The notes below the pieces were generated by a model. It had not been told where the DNA came from and did not search any database. It saw nothing but the letters and a program-made list of their open reading frames with translations. Made by a program: the position numbers and the translations under genes. A stretch of DNA of 64,000 nucleotides from Stichopus chloronotus (lineage: Eukaryota > Echinodermata > Holothuroidea > Aspidochirotida > Stichopodidae). The DNA is taken from positions 20,395,738 through 20,459,737 of the forward strand of contig CM037833.1 in NCBI GenBank assembly GCA_021234535.1, given 5' to 3'. This document shows, one piece after another, positions 58,075 to 64,000 of this stretch; within the stretch, counting starts at the first letter, position 1; each line of letters opens with the position of its first letter.

Positions 58075-58446
58075 CAGGGTTGTCACCACGCCAGGCAGTG
58101 CCGGGCGGTGCTACCCGGCTCTCAAAATCTCCGCCTGGCACTTGCCGTCAATTTCAGCATCACCGCCCGGCACAAATTTCGTTACTTAACTGAATAAAAT
58201 TGTTAGGTTTCATTAGAATTCTGAGTGATTATCCTTTTTGACCACAAAACGGCCAAGTAAGCTTAAACATTTCCGCACTGGTGGAAACCAAAGTGTCAAA
58301 TTCATAATTTATAATCTAGAGTGCACCATTTTACATCCAAGCACCCTCCAACCCACAAAAATTTTTCAAAGGGGAGGTCCCCTTAGACCCCCCAGGACTG
58401 CGATCACAAATTACCTGACTCTCAAAATGGTCTGGTGACAACCGTG
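58075..58446. mobile_element. hAT-type MITE, 372 bp
   Basis: Terminal inverted repeats CAGGGTTGTCACCA (left) and TGGTGACAACCGTG (right), 13 of 14 positions complementary. They are flanked by a perfect 8 bp direct repeat ATTATCAT (58067-58074 and 58447-58454). CAGGG termini with 8 bp target duplications are the hAT signature. No transposase, so non-autonomous. The flank is ATC-rich, so part of the target match could be chance. Confidence 0.8.
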
Positions 58447-59055
58447 ATTATCATCATCATCGCAATCATCATTAGTGTTGAGCTGATGTGGTTGAAGTTT
58501 CCGATATCAGACAATCCAAACTTAATGCTAGCCGGATGCCGATAACAGTAAAAACAAAAAAATATCCAGTTTGTTGTTATGCTTACTGCCGCCTGACGCT
58601 AGACCAAGCCTATGCACATACTGATGAAGCATAATGCTATGGTATATCACTATCTTCAACGAAGTCATTCTTGTACAAATTCAAGCCTTGAAGAAATAGT
58701 AATCCAAGCCACTAGGATTTGTAAGCAATATTTGAACTTCTGAAGTCACATGAATGTTGTTACTTTTAAACAGTCGTCTGTTCATCTCCACTGACAATGC
58801 ATTATACAGTCACGATCGCCAAGGTGGTTAGGCTATTCACTATTCATCTCACTACGTTAGGATACGATTATTGTAAACTTCAGAAGGCGTCATTCGATCT
58901 TTTCTATTTTTTTTGTGTACATTTTCACTCTAAAGTGCTTGTAATATAGTTTGGTTTACATGACATGTGTAACATTTTGTGGAGCATTTCAATTCTAAGG
59001 CAATACCAATTAACTTTCATCACACTGACTGACTCTGGTTTATAGACCAGTCTGA

Positions 59056-59305
59056 AGCTAGCACAGGATTCCAGCATGTTCATTTCATCACTCTGAAGTG
59101 GTTTCATCCTTACCTGTATGCAGCACTAGTAAGCAAATGATTCCACAGAGCTACAGTGGGTATCGCATTGTCAGATCCGAGCTATGGATTATCTGCAGCT
59201 AGCACAACATTCCAGCATGTTTGTTCACCACAGGATTCTCTCAATACAGTGTTCCAGCACAGGTTTTGCTCAGCTCTCATGTGCTGGCAAAGCCTGTGCT
59301 GGAAT
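59056..59305. repeat. Direct and inverted repeat cluster (TTCCAGCA words)
   Basis: AGCTAGCACAGGATTCCAGC at 59056 and AGCTAGCACAACATTCCAGC at 59197 are direct copies. GTTCCAGCACAGGTTTTGCT (59251-59270) and GGCAAAGCCTGTGCTGGAAT (59286-59305) form a near-perfect hairpin with a 15 bp loop. Confidence 0.75.
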
Positions 59306-59857
59306 TCTGTGCTAACCTCAAACTGGACAAAGAAGAAGTTGATAACGTTTATTACTGTCTACAAGCTATTTTGGAATGTTTGATGTAGAACTTAGTGCCG
59401 CACTGGGTGTAAGAAAATGATGAAATGCTTGTTATCGGTTGCCATTTATCGCAGACAATGATCATACTTGCCGGTAACGATAACGCCATTATCGGCCGAT
59501 TCTGATACTGATCACTGATGACTGGCTGAACACTACTCATCATCAACGTCATCATTGACGTCTTCATTGTTTTGTCATCATTATCATTGTAGTTATGATC
59601 ATAGTTGTTATCATTGTTTTCATCATTATCATCATAACTAACACGATCATTGTTATCATTGTCATTGGATCTCCTTGAAAGGTTATTTGGAAAAGGACAC
59701 ACAAAAATCATGTATAAGGTGAATGAAAAACCATTAGAAACAGCGTCTGCTTCCTTGGCAATGGAGGAATAGTTTGCATGTCAGCTCCACGTGCCATTGT
59801 TTTTGGTCAAGTCTGCCTCCTTGGCTACCAACAACCCTCTCTCTTCCCAAACTGCAG

Positions 59858-60064
59858 TGCGATAAATTTACGGTGGAGGCGGTCGACATTGGCAAGCCGT
59901 TCAAGGTCAAAGTTCGTCATGACAACTCTGGACTCAATGCCTCTTGGTTTCTCGATCGCATCGAGGTCTTAGACGACGAAGGAGAAGTGTACCCCTTCCA
60001 CTGCGAGAGGTGGATCGGAAAGTCCAAGGACGACGGGAAGTTGCAGAGGAGTCTTTATGTCAAG
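59858..60064 (+). CDS. LOXHD1: LOXHD1-like exon 33 (PLAT 12, end)
   Basis: 207 bp, phase 0 in and out; acceptor CAAACTGCAG, donor AAG/gtgaga. It reads CDKFTVEAVDIGKPFKVKVR, HDNSGLNASWFLDRIEVLDD, YPFHCERWIGKSKDDGKLQR. The domain's second half is in one exon without the intron seen in PLAT 11. Residues 1726-1794. Confidence 0.92.
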
Positions 60065-60789
60065 GTGAGAGTGAGCGTCAACATAGAGTCGTTTGCCAAC
60101 GAAATGTTCCCTGATGAAAAACAAAGCAGATGTGTGAGGTGTGCTACTGTGATGAAGTATAAAATGTGTTTGAAAATTGAAAATAGCACTCTGTCAGCAC
60201 CTCCAGCAGATTGTGGTTTTCTTTTATCTACTATGCAACGTGGTTCTGGTTTATTTGTAATATGTCAAGTCGAAGGGGACACGGAAAGGTGAATTAATTA
60301 CCAGCAAATTTCAGTCATTGGTTGTGATGTCCTAAAATCAATGGCATTTGTCACCATGGGAACCAAACACCAGGTTAGCTTTCAATGTTATCAATGTCCT
60401 GTTGTAGTTGAGTTACACGCCAGTCTTCCAGATCTGTGTTGCTAGGAAGGTTTGTATTCAATATCAGAGAACAGAAACTTTTGATAATCGTATGGCTGTA
60501 TTTTTCCAGATATGAAGTAGGCCAAAAGCATGCAGGACAAACAGATACTGCAAAATTTTGTGAGAAATTGCTAAGGAAATCCAGCCGAGTGTGAAACAAA
60601 ACATGCTCGATAACAGTGGCTCTCGACGATAGACTAAAGATATCGGTGAATGAAATCTGTTTTTGAATGAATTTGAACTGGCACAGGATCGGCCTGGTAC
60701 CGTTTTCAGATCTCTGAAAAGCAAAATGTAGAAACTCATTGCCAGCATGAAGTACTAACATGGACAATTATCTGTTTCTTTCTTATCAG

Positions 60790-60940
60790 GGATACGAAGG
60801 GGATATATCGAGCACCAGCACCATGAGTACGCTGCACCGTACCAGGTCAAGAGAGTCACTGAAGTCAGGGATTTCAGAGAGCCCGCCGTCTCTCACCAGA
60901 AGAAAGTCCGGTTTGGAGATGCCCGTCTTCAATGAACCTA
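60790..60940 (+). CDS. LOXHD1: LOXHD1-like exon 34 (Ser-rich inter-domain linker)
   Basis: Phase 0 in, phase 1 out (CCTA/gtgagt); acceptor TTTCTTATCAG. It encodes 50 residues, GYEGDISSTSTMSTLHRTRS then SLKSGISESPPSLTRRKS and a short tail. No PLAT features; it is rich in Ser, Thr and Arg with RxxS-type sites and is probably disordered. Human has a Ser-rich linker starting Y-T-G-D-R-S-S at the same point (recalled), longer than other linkers. Residues 1795-1844. Confidence 0.87.
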
Positions 60941-61056
60941 GTGAGTTCTATTGTTTTGCTTTCAAAACTCTTCTTCACTCGTTCGTATGTCACTTGTAAC
61001 TCAGTCAAAGTTAATTACTTGTTACTTTTCAAAAGTGCTCACAAGTGCTCTCTTGA

Positions 61057-61780
<724 letters not shown>

Positions 61781-62089
61781 TCATGTTATCTGTCTTTACA
61801 TATTGACACAATTATGTTAATTATGTACATCTACTTGTGCCACCATGTCTAGTATAATTGTTGCCATGTCAGTTTCTCCTACCCAACTTGCTGACTATCC
61901 ATATTGCCATGTAGTTTCTTACTCTACCACCATCTTGACTATGCAATCTCTACATCTAATGACATATTGACTCTGCATGTTGTCATGCAGTTTCTTCCCT
62001 TACCAACCTGTTGATTATGCATATCACAATGTATTTTCTTTCTCAAATGACATTTTGACAATGAATACCACCAAGGTATATGACACTGA

Positions 62090-62790
62090 ATGCCCTACTG
62101 ATTTTGGTGAAGGTCAAATGTCATTTGAGGTGATATTTGAGGTTAAATTGGTGTAAAACCTCGTAGTCACAACATCTCAGGCAGGGAAGCTTGGATAAAT
62201 GCCATATTATCTGTGCTGGTGTATCTTAGAGAGTACAGAAACCTTATGGTTTGTAATGGAGGTCAAAGGTCATTTTAGGTCAACAAGGTTCAACTTGTGA
62301 AAACCTGGTATACACTTTATCTCGAGAAGGGAAGATTTAACAAATTTCATATTTGTTGTGTAGGTGCACCACATTGATTACAAGATCCCTATTGATTTTT
62401 GTGGAGGTCAAAGTCATTTGAGGTCAACATGAGTCAAATTGTGAAAATATGTAAACACCATATCTCAAGAAGAAAACCTTGGGCAGATCTCCCCATTTAA
62501 AACGTTGGTTTATCTCATTGAGTATACAAGAATTCTGCTATCTTTGGTGAAGGTCAAAGGTCATTTGAGGTCAGCGGGGTCACATTATGGAATTCTCGTA
62601 AACATCATATCTCAAGAAGGAAAGCTTTGACAGATGTCATATTCAGCTTATATGGTTGTATTTCACTGAGTTCAAGAGACCATTTTTAATGGAGATCAAA
62701 GGTCATTTGATGTCAACAAGGGTCAAATTGAAAACCTCGTAGATGTTTTCTCAAGAAAGGAAGCCTGTTCATATTCCATATTTCATGTTA
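62090..62790. repeat. About 145 bp tandem repeat with AGGTCA motifs
   Basis: Five diverged units; the core AGGTCAAAGGTCATTTGAGG or a close variant starts at 62111, 62260, 62405, 62551 and 62693. Between cores are CATATCTCAAGAAGG-AAGC and CATATT words. Confidence 0.88.
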
Positions 62791-63147
62791 CGCATAGGTA
62801 GTTTGTGACACATAGTAATGCTATAATGCTAGATCCGGGAAAAAAGTGCTCGTAAATGGATCCTCGAACCCACAATGCATTTGTGTATTCTGGTTCCCTT
62901 TGTCTCCTGCTTCTATCTCTCCAGTTACCACCACGTTGTCTCTGGTTGTACCTATATTGTCTCTCCTGTTGCTTCTACCACGAAGTTGACTATGCATCTT
63001 ACTGTGCTTCTTGTGCTTCTTCAGTGAGATGTAACTTAGTTTACCATTAATTTGTCTCCAGTTTTATGAAATGATTTTTTTCATAATCTCCAATTTACTG
63101 ATCAATTTACTCATCTCAAAAATGATCCCTGTCTCCACCCTCTCCAG

Positions 63148-63356
63148 CTATCCCCTACACGATACGGCTGACCACTGGGAAGGAAGCAGACATGGGCACG
63201 GAGGCCAACGTCTTCATAAACATCATCGGCACCAAGAAGAAGAAAGCCACCGGAAAGATGCCCCTGCAGCTGATGAACAAAATCAAGTTTGAACCGGCAT
63301 CTGTAGAGACTTTTTCCATCGAAGCACCGGATGTCGAAGATGTCCACAAAGTAGAG
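63148..63356 (+). CDS. LOXHD1: LOXHD1-like exon 35 (PLAT 13, main part)
   Basis: Phase 1 in (A+CT = Thr), phase 0 out at GAG/gtgagt; acceptor CCTCTCCAG. It reads IPYTIRLTTGKEADMGTEAN, VFINIIGTKKKKATGKMPL, then VETFSIEAPDVEDVHKVE. The usual GAGTDANV is altered to DMGTEANV, and F-E-R-G to F-E-P-A. The equivalent human domain (P-Y-Y-V-S-V-T-T-G-K-H-K-D-A-A-T-D-S recalled) is also degenerate at this loop. Residues 1845-1914. Confidence 0.9.
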
Positions 63357-63928
63357 GTGAGTTCTTGCATACATACTGCCATAGGTAAACCCCGTAGGAA
63401 ATGCCAAAGAAGACGCTTCTGTCATTTGCAACTTGAGTAGGAGGGGTGAAGTTATATTGCTCACAATTTGAGTGGTCAGTTGAAGATAAGCTATTTATGT
63501 GCATCATCATCCTTGTTTTGCAGGAAGCAAATTAAGCCACTACCTTTTGTCATTTCTCCATGGCAACCATTTGCCATTCACAAAACGCTAGAAGTCTGTT
63601 TTGATTCACCATGATTGGGAATTTGTAGAGTCATGGAATATTTGCTGATGGCAAGACACATTGATCAATTCTAAAAAAATCGCTAAAGCCCACAAGATCG
63701 ATAGCAAATTCCACAAAGCTGGTAGAACCCTCTGCATCGAAGAGCAGGTGAGGTGAAGCAGATGACATTAAAGATGAGAGATTTTGCATCACTGCCGAAG
63801 GAGAAATGTAAGACAGCAGCGACGTTGATTGATAAGGACCCACTTTCGTTGCCTTGTCATGATTTTATGCAGGGCTTTTGTGTATAGTTAAAGTTCTGTC
63901 AATTCTGTCATTGATTTCTCCTACGCAG

Positions 63929-64000
63929 ATCGGCCACGACGGCGTCACCCCAAACGAAGGCTGGTTCATCGAAGAACTAGAGGTGGATATCCCCACCAAA
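63929..64000 (+). CDS. LOXHD1: LOXHD1-like exon 36 (PLAT 13, continues past window)
   Basis: The acceptor is CTCCTACGCAG, phase 0 in. It reads IGHDGVTPNEGWFIEELEVD, then IPTK at the window edge, still open. It matches human L-G-H-D-G-A-S-P-E-S-C-W-L-V-E-E-L (recalled), where this domain also ends in E-E-L. By comparison with vertebrates, several more PLAT domains should follow to the right. Residues 1915-1938 and onward. Confidence 0.9.
   Translation, partial: MGHDGVTPNEGWFIEELEVDIPTK

Larger units (their letters stand above)
57903..59857 (+). other. Intron 32 of LOXHD1-like gene
   Basis: 2.0 kb with ATC-rich low-complexity stretches, a hAT-type MITE and a cluster of direct and inverted repeats near 59.05-59.31 kb. 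Confidence 0.7.

Noticed and set aside
58800..58860. GCCAAGGTGGTTAGGC as a tRNA or SINE A box
   Set aside because: No B box at the expected spacing.

Overview
This window is eukaryotic nuclear DNA with short exons of about 75 to 255 bp, long introns, GT-AG splice signals, abundant microsatellites and several small transposon-like elements. It carries most of one large gene on the + strand, from 16170 to beyond the right edge. The gene is a clear homologue of LOXHD1 (lipoxygenase homology domain-containing protein 1), the multi-PLAT protein of hair-cell stereocilia whose loss causes human deafness DFNB77. Exon-level similarity to vertebrate LOXHD1, combined with compact AT-rich introns and marine-invertebrate-style repeats, suggests an invertebrate deuterostome. 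An echinoderm such as a sea cucumber is my best guess, but the species is inference only.

Layout. Bases 1-16169 are flanking sequence with no recognised gene. They hold one convincing but unidentified candidate exon on the - strand (3151-3372), simple repeats, a snap-back MITE-like element (9806-10024) and a tRNA-derived SINE head near 14.7 kb. The LOXHD1-like gene begins with a 5' UTR/start exon (16170-16467; ATG at 16206 with an in-frame upstream stop) and a second non-PLAT exon. It then runs through 34 further exons encoding twelve complete PLAT domains and most of a thirteenth, which is cut by the window end. After correcting two apparent single-base frame problems, the coding part in the window is about 1938 codons. 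Exon by exon, PLAT 2 to PLAT 13 align in order with the first twelve PLAT domains of human LOXHD1 as I remember it. PLAT 1 and the N-terminal extension have no counterpart in the human sequence I recall.

Gene architecture. Introns between PLAT domains are phase 1 wherever I can determine the phase, so each domain is a symmetric 1-1 module. The exception is exon 5/6, where the best domain-preserving donor gives phase 2. A second one-base disruption lies inside exon 9. Either these are assembly or haplotype errors, or this copy is damaged.

Non-coding features of note: a near-perfect 8 x 53 bp minisatellite in intron 1; two tandem arrays that grew out of exon 3' ends and their splice donors (exons 13 and 31); a (GAT)n tract about 27 bp upstream of the exon 22 acceptor; a 372 bp hAT-type MITE with 14 bp inverted repeats and an 8 bp target duplication in intron 32; and a roughly 145 bp tandem repeat in intron 34 whose units carry AGGTCA direct repeats. 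I found no CRISPR, operon, phage, rRNA or bacterial feature.
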